Assembly (NCBI GenBank): GCA_035048495.1
Contig: JASUTR010000049.1
Span: 124,001-188,000 of the forward strand
Reading direction: 5' to 3'
DNA from: Euptelea pleiosperma
Lineage: Eukaryota > Streptophyta > Magnoliopsida > Ranunculales > Eupteleaceae
DNA: 64,000 nucleotides
Part shown: positions 1 through 13,439 of the stretch, one piece after another
How positions within the stretch are numbered: the first letter of the stretch is position 1
Layout of the letters: every line of letters starts with the position of its first letter
Notes under the pieces: model-generated
What the model was told of the DNA's origin: nothing
What the model saw: only the letters and a program-made list of their open reading frames with translations
Database searches by the model: none
Program-made: the position numbers and the translations under genes

Positions 1-1594
1 ACGAATCTTGTTTCAACACTTCAAATGTGTTGCAACAATAGTAATGGAAGAGTTTGAGTCCAATTACGAGGTCCGGTTGCGAAAAAGACACATGTTATAG
101 GCTTCGGAATGTAACACACAAACTGAATCCAATTTGAGACGTTGACGCACGTATGGAGCTAACTTGTTTCGCCTATCCCGAATCTTGTTCCAATACTTCA
201 AATGTGTTGAAACAATAATAATGGAAGAGTTTGAGTTCAATTACGAGGTCCGATTGCGAAAAAGTCACAAGTTATAGGCTTCGGAATGTAACACACAAAC
301 TGAGTCCAATTTGAGACGTTGACGCACGGATGGAGCTAACTTGTTTCTCCTATCCCGCATCTTGTTCCAATACTTCAAATGTGTTGAAACAATAATAATG
401 TAAGAGTTTGAGTCCAATTACGAGGTCCGATTGCGAAAAAGTCACAAGTTATAGGCTTCGGAATGTAACACACAAACTGAATCCAATTTGAGACGTTGAC
501 GCACGGATGGAGCTAACTTGTTTCGCCTATCCCGAATCTTGTTCCAATACTTCAAATGTGTTGAAACAATAATAATGGAAGAGTTTGAGTTCAATTACGA
601 GGTCCGACTGCGAAAAAGTCACAAGTTATAGGCTTCGGAATGTAACACACAAACTGAGTCCAATTTGAGACGTTGAAGCACGGATGGAGCTAACTTGTTT
701 CGACAGTCATAAATCTTGTTCCAACACTTCAAATTTGTTGAAACAATTGTAATGGAAGAATTCGAGTCTAATTACGAGGTCCGGTTGCGAAAAAGTCACA
801 AGTTATAGGCATCGGAATGTAACACACAAACTGAGTCCAATTTGAGACGTTGACGCACGGAAGGAGCTAACTTGTTTTGACAGTCATAAATCTTGTTCCA
901 ACACTTCAAATTTGTTGAAACAATTGTAATGGAAGAATTCGAGTCTAATTACGAGGTCCGGTTGCGAAAAAGTCACAAGTTATAGGCTTCGGAATGTAGC
1001 ACACAAACTGAGTCCAATATGAGACGTTGACGCACGGATGGAGCTAACTTGTTTCGACTGTCCCGAATCTTGTTCCAACACTTCAAATGTGCTGTAACAA
1101 TAGTAATAGAAGAATTCGAGTTTAATTACGAGGTCCGGTTGCGAAAAAGTCACAAGTTATAGGCTTCAGAATGTAACACACAAACTGAGTCCAATTTGAG
1201 ACGTTGACGCACGGATGGAGCTAACTTGTTTCGACTGTCCCGAATCTTATTCCAACACTTCAAATGTGTTGAAACAATAGTAATGGAAGAATTTGAGTCT
1301 AATTACGAGGTTCGGTTGCGAAAAAGTCACAAGTTATAGGCTTCGGAATGTAACGGACAAACTGAGTCCAATTTGAGACGTTGACGCACGAATGGAGCTA
1401 ACTTGTTTCGCCTATCGCGAATCTTGTTCCAATACTTCAAATGTGTTGAAACAATAATAATGGAAGAGTTTGAGTCCAATTACAAGGTCCGATTGCGAAA
1501 AAGTCACCAGTTATAGGCTTCGGAATGTAACACACAAACTGAGTCCAATTTGAGACGTTGACGCACGGATGGAGCTAACTTGTTTTGACTGCTA
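1..1594 (+). repeat. Satellite: incomplete HOR segment at window start
   Basis: Nine monomers, starting at base 2 with an m15/m1-like unit (junction GCTACG, GTTGCAAC). There follow m16/m2-like (179), m4-like (356; carries TAATGTAAGAG), m2-like (533), m11/m12-like (710 and 887; CATAAATC), an m13/m23-like unit (1064; GCTGTAAC), m24 (1241; CTTATTCC) and m25 (1418; CCTATCGCG). The order m24-m25-m1 into the next block is canonical. The preceding part is rearranged relative to the 25-mer. Confidence 0.85.
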
Positions 1595-4500
1595 CGAATC
1601 TTGTTTCAACACTTCAAATGTGTTGCAACAATAGTAATGGAAGAGTTTGAGTTCAATTACGAGGCCCGGTTGCGAAAAAGTCACAAGTTATAGGCTTCGG
1701 AATGTAACACACAAACTGAATCCAATTTGAGACGTTGACGCACGGATGGAGCTAACTTGTTTCGCCTATCCCGAATCTTGTTCCAATACTTCAAATGTGT
1801 TGAAACAATAATAATGGAAGAGTTTGAGTTCAATTACGAGGTCCGATTGCGAAAAAGTCACAAGTTATAGGCTTCGGAATGTAACACACAAACTGAGTCC
1901 AATTTGAGACTTTGACGCACGGATGGGGCTAACTTGTTTCGCCTAACCCGAATCTTGTTCCAATACTTCAAATGTGTTGAAACAATAATAATGGAAGAGT
2001 TTGAGTTCAATTACGAGGTCCGATTGCGAAAAAGTCACAAGTTATAGGCTTCGGAATGTAACACACAAACTGAGTCCAATTTGAGACGTTGTCGCACGGA
2101 TGGAGCTAACTTGTTTCTCCTATCCCGAATCTTGTTCCAATACTTCAAATGTGTTGAAACAATAATAATGTAAGAGTTTGAGTCCAATTACGAGGTCCGA
2201 TTGCGAAAAAGTCACAAGTTATAGGCTTCGGAATGCAACACACAAACTGAGTCCAATTTGAGACATTGACTCACGGATGGAGCTAACTTGTTTTGACTGT
2301 CACGAATCTTGTTTCAACACTTCAAATGTGATGCAACAATAGTAATGGAAGAGTTTGAGTCCAATTACGAGGTCCGGTTGCGAAAAAGTCACAAGTTATA
2401 GGCTTCGGAATGTAACACACAAACTGAGTCCAATTTGAGACGTTGATGCACGGAAGGGGCTAACTTGTTTCGACAGTCATAAATCTTGTTCAAACACTTC
2501 AAATTTGTTGAAACAATAGTAATGGAAGAATTCGAGTCTAATTACGAGGTTCGGTTGCGAAAAAGTCACAAGTTATAGGCTTCGGAATGTAACATACAAA
2601 CTGAGTCCAATTTGAGACGTTGACGCACGGATGGAGCTAACTTGTTTCGACAGTTATAAATCTTGTTCCAACACTTCAATTGTGTTGAAACAATTGTAAT
2701 GGAAGAATTCGAGTCTAATTACGAGGTCCGGTTGCGAAAAAGTCACAAGTTATAGGCTTCGGAATGTAACACACAAACTGAGTCTAATTTTAGACGTTCA
2801 CGCACGGATGGAGCTAACTTGTTTCGACTGTCCCGAATCTTGTTCCAACACTTCAAATGCGTTGAAACAATAATAATGGAAGAGTTTGAGTCCAATTACG
2901 AGGTCCGGTTGCGAAAAAGTCACAAGTTATAGGCTTCGGAATGTAACACACAAACTGAATCCAATTTGAGACGTTGACGCACGGATGGAGCTAACTTGTT
3001 TCGCCTATCCCGAATCTTGTTCCAATACTTTAAATGTGTTGAAACAATAATAATGGAAGAGTTTGTGTTCAATTACGAGGTCCGATTGCGAAAAAGTTAT
3101 AGGCTTCGGAATGTAACACACAAACTGAGTCCAATTTGAGACGTTGAAGCACGGATGGAGCTAACTTGTTTCGACAGTCATAAATCGTGTTCAAACACTT
3201 CAAATTTGTTGAAACAATTGTAATGGAAGAATTCGAGTCTAATTACGAGGTCCGGTTGCGAAAAAGTCACAAGTTATAGGCTTCGGAATGTAACACACAA
3301 ACTGAGTCCAATTTTAGACGTTGACGCACGGAAGGAGCTAACTTGTTTGGACAGTCATAAATCTTGTTCCAACACTTCAAATTTGTTGAAACAATTGTAA
3401 TTGAAGAATTCGAGTCTAATTACGAGGTCCGGTTGCGAAAAAGTCACAAGTTATAGGCTTCGGAATGTAGCACACAAACTGAGTCCAATATGAGACGTTG
3501 ACGCACGGATGGAGCTAACTTGTTTCGACTGTCCCGAATATTGTTCCAACACTTCAAATGTGCTGTAACAATAGTAATAGAAGAATTCGAGTTTAATTAC
3601 GAGGTCCGGTTGCGAAAAAGTCACAAGTTATAGGCTTCAGAATGTAACACACAAACTGAGTCCAATTTGGGACGTTGACGCACGGATGGAGCTAACTTGT
3701 TTCGCCTATCGCAAATCTTGTTCCAATACTTCAAATGTGTTGAAACAATAATAATGGAAGAGTTTGAGTCCAATTACGAGGTCTGATTGCGAAAAAGTCA
3801 CCAGTTATAGGCTTCGGAATGTAACACACAAACTGAGTCCAATTTGAGACGTTGACGCACGGATGGAGCTAACTTGTTTTGACTGCTACGAATCTTGTTT
3901 CAACACTTCAAATGTGTTGCAACAATAGTAATGGAAGAGTTTGAGTCCAATTACGAGGTCCGGTTGCGAAAAAGTCACAAGTTATAGGCTTCGGAATGTA
4001 ACACACAAACTGAATCCAATTTGAGACGTTGACGCACGGATGGAGCTAACTTATTTCGCCTATCCCGAATCTTGTTCCAATACTTCAAATGTGTTGAAAC
4101 AATAATAATGGAAGAGTTTGAGTTCAATTACGAGGTCCGATTGCGAAAAAGTCACAAGTTATAGGCTTCGGAATGTAACACACAAACTGAGTCCAATTTG
4201 AGACGTTGACGCACGGATGGGGCTAACTTGTTTCGCCTAACCCGAATCTTGTTCCAATAATTCAAATGTGTTGAAACAATAATAATGGAAGAGTTTGAGT
4301 TCAATTACGAGGTCCGATTGCGAAAAAGTCACAAGTTATAGGCTTCGGAATGTAACACACAAACTGAGTCCAATTTGAGACGTTGACGCACGGATGGAGC
4401 TAACTTGTTTCGCCTATCCCGAATCTTGTTCCAATACTTTAAATGTGTTGAAACAATAATAATGGAAGAGTTTGAGTTCAATTACGAGGTCCGATTGCGA

Positions 4501-5835
4501 AAAAGTCACAAGTTATAGGCTTCGGAATGTAACACACAAACTGAGTCAAATTTGAGACGTTGACGCACGGATGGAGCTAACTTGTTTCGACTGTCCCGAA
4601 TCTTGTTCCAACACTTCAAATGTGTCGAAACAATAGTAATGGAAGAATTCGAGTATAATTACAAGGTTCGATTGCGAAAAAGTCACAAGTTATAGGCTTC
4701 GGAATGTAACACACAAACTGAGTCCAATTTGAGACGTTGACGCACGGATGGAGCTAACTTGTTTCGCCTATCCCGAATCTTGTTCCAATACTTCAAATGT
4801 GTTGAAACAATTATAATGGAAGAGTTTGAGTTCAATTACGAGGTCCGATTGCGAAAAAGTCACAAGTTATAGGCTTCGGAATGTAACACACAAACTGAGT
4901 CCAATTTGAGACGTTGACGCACGGATGGGGCTAACTTGTTTCGCCTAACCCGAATCTTGTTCCAATACTTCAAATGTGTTGAAACAATAATAATGGAAGA
5001 GTTTGAGTTCAATTACGAGGTCCGATTGCGAAAAAGTCACAAGTTATAGGCTTCGGAATGTAACACACAAACTGAGTCCAATTTGAGACGTTGACGCACG
5101 GATGGAGCTAACTTGTTTCGCCTATCCCGAATCTTGTTCCAATACTTCAAATGTGTTGAAACAATAATAATGGAAGAGTTTGAGTTCAATTACGAGGTCC
5201 GATTGCGAAAAAGTCACAAGTTATAGGCTTCGGAATGTAACACACAAACTGAGTCCAATTTGAGACGTTGACACACGGATGGAGCTAACTTGTTTCGACT
5301 GTCCCGAATCTTGTTCCAACACTTCAAATGTGCTGTAACAATAGTAATAGAAGAATTCGAGTTTAATTACGAGGTCCGGTTGCGAAAAAGTCACAAGTTA
5401 TAGGCTTCGGAATGTAACACACAAACTGAGTCCAATTTGAGACGTTGACGCACGGATGGAGCTAACTTGTTTCGACTGTCCCGAATCTTATTCCAACACT
5501 TCAAATGTGTTGAAACAATAGTAATGGAAGAATTTGAGTCTAATTACGAGGTTCGGTTGCGAAAAAGTCACAAGTTATAGGCTTCGGAATGTAACAGACA
5601 AACTGAGTCCAATTTGAGACGTTGACGCACGGATGGAGCTAACTTGTTTCGCCTATCGCGAATCTTGTTCCAATACTTCAAATGTGTTGAAACAATAATA
5701 ATGGAAGAGTTTGAGTCCAATTACGAGGTCCGATTGCGAAAAAGTCACCAGTTATAGGCTTCGGAATGTAACACACAAACTGAGTCCAATTTGAGACGTT
5801 GACGCACGGATGGAGCTAACTTGTTTTGACTGCTA
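1595..5835 (+). repeat. Satellite HOR copy, 24-mer derivative (4,241 bp)
   Basis: Runs m1 (1595) to m25 (5659) in canonical order, except that one monomer is lost. At 2834 an m8 head (ATGCGTTG) is joined to an m9 tail (GGTCCGGTTG, ACTGAATCC), so m8 and m9 are fused into one hybrid. m10 with its 7-bp deletion starts at 3011. The m24 marker recurs exactly 4,241 bases apart (1241 and 5482), and so does the m4 GTTGTCGC marker (2088 and 6329). 4,241 equals 24 x 177 minus 7, which fits one m10 per unit. Confidence 0.88.
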
Positions 5836-8800
5836 CGAATCTTGTTTCAACACTTCAAATGTGTTGCAACAATAGTAATGGAAGAGTTTGAGTTCAATTA
5901 CGAGGTCCGGTTGCGAAAAAGTCACAAGTTATAGGCTTCGGAATGTAACACACAAACTGAATCCAATTTGAGACGTTGACGCACGGATGGAGCTAACTTG
6001 TTTCGCCTATCCCGAATCTTGTTCCAATACTTCAAATGTGTTGAAACAATAATAATGGAAGAGTTTGAGTTCAATTACGAGGTCCGATTGCGAAAAAGTC
6101 ACAAGTTATAGGCTTCGGAATGTAACACACAAACTGAGTCCAATTTGAGACTTTGACGCACGGATGGGGCTAACTTGTTTCGCCTAACCCGAATCTTGTT
6201 CCAATACTTCAAATGTATTGAAACAATAATAATGGAAGAGTTTGAGTTCAATTACGAGGTCCGATTGCGAAAAAGTCACAAGTTATAGGCTTCGGAATGT
6301 AACACACAAACTGAGTCCAATTTGAGACGTTGTCGCACGGATGGAGCTAACTTGTTTCTCCTATCCCGAATCTTGTTCCAATACTTCAAATGTGTTGAAA
6401 CAATAATAATGTAAGAGTTTGAGTCCAATTACGAGGTCCGATTGCGAAAAAGTCACAAGTTATAGGCTTCGGAATGCAACACACAAACTGAGTCCAATTT
6501 GAGACATTGACACACGGATGGAGCTAACTTGTTTTGACTGTCACGAATCTTGTTTCAACACTTCAAATGTGATGCAACAATAGTAATGGAAGAGTTTGAG
6601 TCCAATTACGAGGTCCGGTTGCGAAAAAGTCACAAGTTATAGGCTTCGGAATGTAACACACAAACTGAGTCCAATTTGAGACGTTGATGCACGGAAGGGG
6701 CTAACTTGTTTCGACAGTCATAAATCTTGTTCAAACACTTCAAATTTGTTGAAACAATAGTAATGGAAGAATTCGAGTCTAATTACGAGGTTCGGTTGCG
6801 AAAAAGTCACAAGTTATAGGCTTCGGAATGTAACATACAAACTGAGTCCAATTTGAGACGTTGACGCACGGATGGAGCTAACTTGTTTCGACAGTGATAA
6901 ATCTTGTTCCAACACTTCAATTGTGTTGAAACAATTGTAATGGAAGAATTCGAGTCTAATTACGAGGTCCGGTTGCGAAAAAGTCACAAGTTATAGGCTT
7001 CGGAATGTAACACACAAACTGAGTCTAATTTTAGACGTTCACGCACGGATGGAGCTAACTTGTTTCGACTGTCCCGAATCTTGTTCCAACACTTCAAATG
7101 CGTTGAAACAATAATAATGGAAGAGTTTGAGTCCAATTACGAGGTCCGATTGCGAAAAAGTCACAAGTTATAGGCTTCGGAATGTAACACACAAACTGAG
7201 TCCAATTTGAGACGTTGACGCACGGATGGAGCTAACTTGTTTTGACTGCTACGAATCTTGTTTCACCACTTCAAATGTGTTGCAACAATAGTAATGGAAG
7301 AGTTTGAGTCCAATTACGAGGTCCGGTTGCGAAAAAGTCACAAGTTATAGGCTTCGGAATGTAACACACAAACTGAATCCAATTTGAGACGTTGACGCAC
7401 GGATGGAGCTAACTTGTTTCGCCTATCCCGAATCTTGTTCCAATACTTCAAATGTGTTGAAACAATAATAATGGAAGAGTTTGAGTTCAATTACGAGGTC
7501 CGATTGCGAAAAAGTCACAAGTTATAGGCTTCGGAATGTAACACACAAACTGAGTCCAATTTGAGACTTTGACGCACGGATGGGGCTAACTTGTTTCGCC
7601 TAACCCGAATCTTGTTCCAATACTTCAAATGTGTTGAAACAATAATAATGGAAGAGTTTGAGTTCAATTACGAGGTCCGATTGCGAAAAAGTCACAAGTT
7701 ATAGGCTTCGGAATGTAACACACAAACTGAGTCCAATTTGAGACGTTGACGCACGGATGGAGCTAACTTGTTTCGCCTATCCCGAATCTTGTTCCAATAC
7801 TTCAAATGTGTTGAAACAATAATAATGGAAGAGTTTGAGTTCAATTACGAGGTCCGATTGCGAAAAAGTCACAAGTTATAGGCTTCGGAATGTAACACAC
7901 AAACTGAGTCCAATTTGAGACGTTGACACACGGATGGAGCTAACTTGTTTCGACTGTCCCGAATCTTGTTCCAACACTTCAAATGTGCTGTAACAATAGT
8001 AATAGAAGAATTCGAGTTTAATTACGAGGTCCGGTTGCGAAAAAGTCACAAGTTATAGGCTTCGGAATGTAACACACAAACTGAGTCCAATTTGAGACGT
8101 TGACGCACGGATGGAGCTAACTTGTTTCGCCTATCGCGAATCTTGTTCCAATACTTCAAATGTGTTGATACAATAATAATGGAAGAGTTTGAGTCCAATT
8201 ACGAGGTCCGATTGCAAAAAAGTCACCAGTTATAGGCTTCGGAATGTAACACACAAACTGAGTCCAATTCGAGACGTTGACGCACGGATGGAGCTAACTT
8301 GTTTTGACTGCTACGAATCTTGTTTCAACACTTCAAATGTGTTGCAACAATAGTAATGGAAGAGTTTGAGTTCAATTACGAGGTCCGGTTGCGAAAAAGT
8401 CACAAGTTATAGGCTTCGGAATGTAACACACAAACTGAATCCAATTTGAGACGTTGACGCACGGATGGAGCTAACTTGTTTCGCCTATCCCGAATCTTGT
8501 TCCAATACTTCAAATGTGTTGAAACAATAATAATGGAAGAGTTTGAGTTCAATTACGAGGTCCGATTGCGAAAAAGTCACAAGTTATAGGCTTCGGAATG
8601 TAACACACAAACTGAGTCCAATTTGAGACTTTGACGCACGGATGGGGCTAACTTGTTTCGCCTAACCCGAATCTTGTTCCAATACTTCAAATGTGTTGAA
8701 ACAATAATAATGGAAGAGTTTGAGTTCAATTACGAGGTCCGATTGCGAAAAAGTCACAAGTTATAGGCTTCGGAATGTAACACACAAACTGAGTCCAATT

Positions 8801-11800
8801 TGAGACGTTGTCGCACGGATGGAGCTAACTTGTTTCTCCTATCCCGAATCTTGTTCCAATACTTCAAATGTGTTGAAACAATAATAATGTAAGAGTTTGA
8901 GTCCAATTACGAGGTCCGATTGCGAGAAAGTCACAAGTTATAGGCTTCGGAATGCAACACACAAACTGAGTCCAATTTGAGACATTGACACACGGATGGA
9001 GCTAACTTGTTTTGACTGTCACGAATCTTGTTTCAACACTTCAAATGTGATGCAACAATAGTAATGGAAGAGTTTGAGTCCAATTACGAGGTCCGGTTGC
9101 GAAAAAGTCACAAGTTATAGGCTTCGGAATGTAACACACAAACTGAGTCCAATTTGAGACGTTGACGCACGGATGGAGCTAACTTGTTTCGCCTATCCCG
9201 AATCTTGTTCCAATACTTTAAATGTGTTGAAACAATAATAATGGAAGAGTTTGAGTTCAATTACGAGGTCCGATTGCGAAAAAGTCACAAGTTATAGGCT
9301 TCGGAATGTAACACACAAACTGAGTCCAATTTGAGACGTTGACGCACGGATGGAGCTAACTTGTTTCGACTGTCCCGAATCTTGTTCCAACACTTCAAAT
9401 GTGTCGAAACAATAGTAATGGAAGAATTCGAGTCTAATTACGAGGTTCGGTTGCGAAAAAGTCACAAGTTATAGGCTTCGGAATGTAACATACAAACTGA
9501 GTCCAATTTGAGACGTTGACGCACGGATGGAGCTAACTTGTTTCGACAGTGATAAATCTTGTTCCAACACTTCAATTGTGTTGAAACAATTGTAATGGAA
9601 GAATTCGAGTCTAATTACGAGGTCCGGTTGCGAAAAAGTCACAAGTTATAGGCTTCGGAATGTAACACACAAACTGAGTCTAATTTTAGACGTTCACGCA
9701 CGGATGGAGCTAACTTGTTTCGACTGTCCCGAATCTTGTTCCAACACTTCAAATGCGTTGAAACAATAATAATGGAAGAGTTTGAGTCCAATTACGAGGT
9801 CCGATTGCGAAAAAGTCACAAGTTATAGGCTTCGGAATGTAACACACAAACTGAGTCCAATTTGAGACGTTGACGCACGGATGGAGCTAACTTGTTTTGA
9901 CTGCTACGAATCTTGTTTCACCACTTCAAATGTGTTGCAACAATAGTAATGGAAGAGTTTGGGTCCAATTACGAGGTCCGGTTGCGAAAAAGTCACAAGT
10001 TATAGGCTTCGGAATGTAACACACAAACTGAATCCAATTTGAGACGTTGACGCACGGATGGAGCTAACTTGTTTCGCCTATCCCGAATCTTGTTCCAATA
10101 CTTTAAATGTGTTGAAACAATAATAATGGAAGAGTTTGTGTTCAATTACGAGGTCCGATTGCGAAAAAGTTATAGGCTTCGGAATGTAACACACAAACTG
10201 AGTCCAATTTGAGACGTTGAAGCACGGATGGAGCTAACTTGTTTCGACAGTCATAAATCTTGTTCAAACACTTGAAATTTGTTGAAACAATTGTAATGGA
10301 AGAATTCGAGTCTAATTACGAGGTCCGGTTGCGAAAAAGTCACAAGTTATAGGCTTCGGAATGTAACACACAAACTGAGTCCAATTTTAGACGTTGACAC
10401 ACGGAAGGAGCTAACTTGTTTGGACAGTCATAAATCTTGTTCCAACACTTCAAATTTGTTGAAACAATTGTAATGGAAGAATTCGAGTCTAATTACGAGG
10501 TCCGGTTGCGAAAAAGTCACAAGTTATAGGCTTCGGAATGTAGCACACAAACTGAGTCCAATATGAGACGTTGACGCACGGATGGAGCTAACTTGTTTCG
10601 ACTGTCCCGAATATTGTTCCAACACTTCAAATGTGCTGTAACAATAGTAATAGAAGAATTCGAGTTTAATTACGAGGTCCGGTTGCGAAAAAGTCACAAG
10701 TTATAGGCTTCAGAATGTAACACACAAACTGAGTCCAATTTGGGACGTTGACGCACGGATGGAGCTAACTTGTTTCGCCTATCGCGAATCTTGTTCCAAT
10801 ACTTCAAATGTGTTGAAACAATAATAATGGAAGAGTTTGAGTCCAATTACGAGGTCCGATTGCGAAAAAGTCACCAGTTATAGGCTTCGGAATGTAACAC
10901 ACAAACTGAGTCCAATTTGAGACGTTGACGCACGGATGGAGCTAACTTGTTTTGACTGCTACGAATCTTGTTTCAACACTTCAAATGTGTTGCAACAATA
11001 GTAATGGAAGAGTTTGAGTCCAATTACGAGGTCCGGTTGCGAAAAAGTCACAAGTTATAGGCTTCGGAATGTAACACACAAACTGAATCCAATTTGAGAC
11101 GTTGACGCACGGATGGAGCTAACTTATTTCGCCTATCCCGAATCTTGTTCCAATACTTCAAATGTGTTGAAACAATAATAATGGAAGAGTTTGAGTTCAA
11201 TTACGAGGTCCGATTGCGAAAAAGTCACAAGTTATAGGCTTCGGAATGTAACACACAAACTGAGTCCAATTTGAGACACCGACGCACGGATGGGGCTAAC
11301 TTGTTTCGCCTAACCCGAATCTTGTTCCAATAATTCAAATGTGTTGAAACAATAATAATGGAAGAGTTTGAGTTCAATTACGAGGTCCGATTGCGAAAAA
11401 GTCACAAGTTATAGGCTTCGGAATGTAACACACAAACTGAGTCCAATTTGAGACGTTGACGCACGGATGGAGCTAACTTGTTTCGCCTATCCCGAATCTT
11501 GTTCCAATACTTTAAATGTGTTGAAACAATAATAATGGAAGAGTTTGAGTTCAATTACGAGGTCCGATTGCGAAAAAGTCACAAGTTATAGGCTTCGGAA
11601 TGTAACACACAAACTGAGTCAAATTTGAGACGTTGACGCACGGATGGAGCTAACTTGTTTCGACTGTCCCGAATCTTGTTCCAACACTTCAAATGTGTCG
11701 AAACAATAGTAATGGAAGAATTCGAGTATAATTACAAGGTTCGGTTGCGAAAAAGTCACAAGTTATAGGCTTCGGAATGTAACACACAAACTGAGTCCAA

Positions 11801-13439
11801 TTTGAGACGTTGACGCACGGATGGAGCTAACTTGTTTCGCCTATCCCGAATCTTGTTCCAATACTTCAAATGTGTTGAAACAATTATAATGGAAGAGTTT
11901 GAGTTCAATTACTAGGTCCGATTGCGAAAAAGTCACAAGTTATAGGCTTCGGAATGTAACACACAAACTGAGTCCAATTTGAGACGTTGACGCACGGATG
12001 GGGCTAACTTGTTTCGCCTAACCCGAATCTTGTTCCAATACTTCAAATGTGTTGAAACAATAATAATGGAAGAGTTTGAGTTCAATTACGAGGTCCGATT
12101 GCGAAAAAGTCACAAGTTATAGGCTTCGGAATGTAACACACAAACTGAGTCCAATTTGAGACGTTGACGCACGGATGGAGCTAACTTGTTTCGCCTATCC
12201 CGAATCTTGTTCCAATACTTCAAATGTGTTCAAACAATAATAATGGAAGAGTTTGAGTTCAATTACGAGGTCCGATTGCGAAAAAGTCACAAGTTATAGG
12301 CTTCGGAATGTAACACACAAACTGAGTCCAATTTGAGACGTGGACACACGGATGGAGCTAACTTGTTTCGACTGTCCCGAATCTTGTTCCAACACTTCAA
12401 ATGTGCTGTAACAATAGTAATAGAAGAATTCGAGTTTAATTACGAGGTCCGGTTGCGAAAAAGTCACAAGTTATAGGCTTCGGAATGTAACACACAAACT
12501 GAGTCCAATTTGAGACGTTGACGCACGGATAGAGCTAACTTGTTTCGACTGTCCCGAATCTTATTCCAACACTTCAAATGTGTTGAAACAATAGTAATGG
12601 AAGAATTTGAGTCTAATTACGAGGTTCGGTTGCGAAAAAGTCACAAGTTATAGGCTTCGGAATGTAACAGACAAACTGAGTCCAATTTGAGACGTTGACG
12701 CACGGATGGAGCTAACTTGTTTCGCCTATCGCGAATCTTGTTCCAATACTTCAAATGTGTTGAAACAATAATAATGGAAGAGTTTGAGTCCAATTACGAG
12801 GTCCGATTGCGAAAAAGTCACCAGTTATAGGCTTCGGAATGTAACACACAAACTGAGTCCAATTTGAGACGTTGACGCACGGATGGAGCTAACTTGTTTT
12901 GACTGCTACGAATCTTGTTTCAACACTTCAAATGTGTTGCAACAATAGTAATGGAAGAGTTTGAGTTCAATTACGAGGTCCGGTTGCGAAAAAGTCACAA
13001 GTTATAGGCTTCGGAATGTAACACACAAACTGAATCCAATTTGAGACGTTGACGCACGGATGGAGCTAACTTGTTTCGCCTATCCCGAATCTTGTTCCAA
13101 TACTTCAAATGTGTTGAAACAATAATAATGGAAGAGTTTGAGTTCAATTACGAGGTCCGATTGCGAAAAAGTCACAAGTTATAGGCTTCGGAATGTAACA
13201 CACAAACTGAGTCCAATTTGAGACGTTGACGCACGGATGGAGCTAACTTGTTTCGCCTATCGCGAATCTTGTTCCAATACTTCAAATGTGTTGAAACAAT
13301 AATAATGGAAGAGTTTGAGTCCAATTACGAGGTCCGATTGCGAAAAAGTCACCAGTTATAGGCTTCGGAATGTAACACACAAACTGAGTCCAATTTGAGA
13401 CGTTGACGCACGGATGGAGCTAACTTGTTTTGACTGCTA
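5836..13439 (+). repeat. Satellite: rearranged HOR region with partial duplications
   Basis: Opens with m1-m9 (5836-7428), then jumps to m2, m3, m22 and m23 (7960), m25 (8137), and back to m1-m5 (8314-9198). An m18/m19-like pair follows at 9199 and 9376. The m7-m25 order is then restored from 9553 to 12908, with m10 at 10084 and m24 at 12555. Two further monomers (12909, 13086) and an m25-like unit (13263) lead into the intact 25-mer. The m4 markers at 6329 and 8807 lie exactly 14 monomers apart (2,478 bp). Out-of-order joins between complete monomers suggest unequal exchange in register. Confidence 0.8.
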
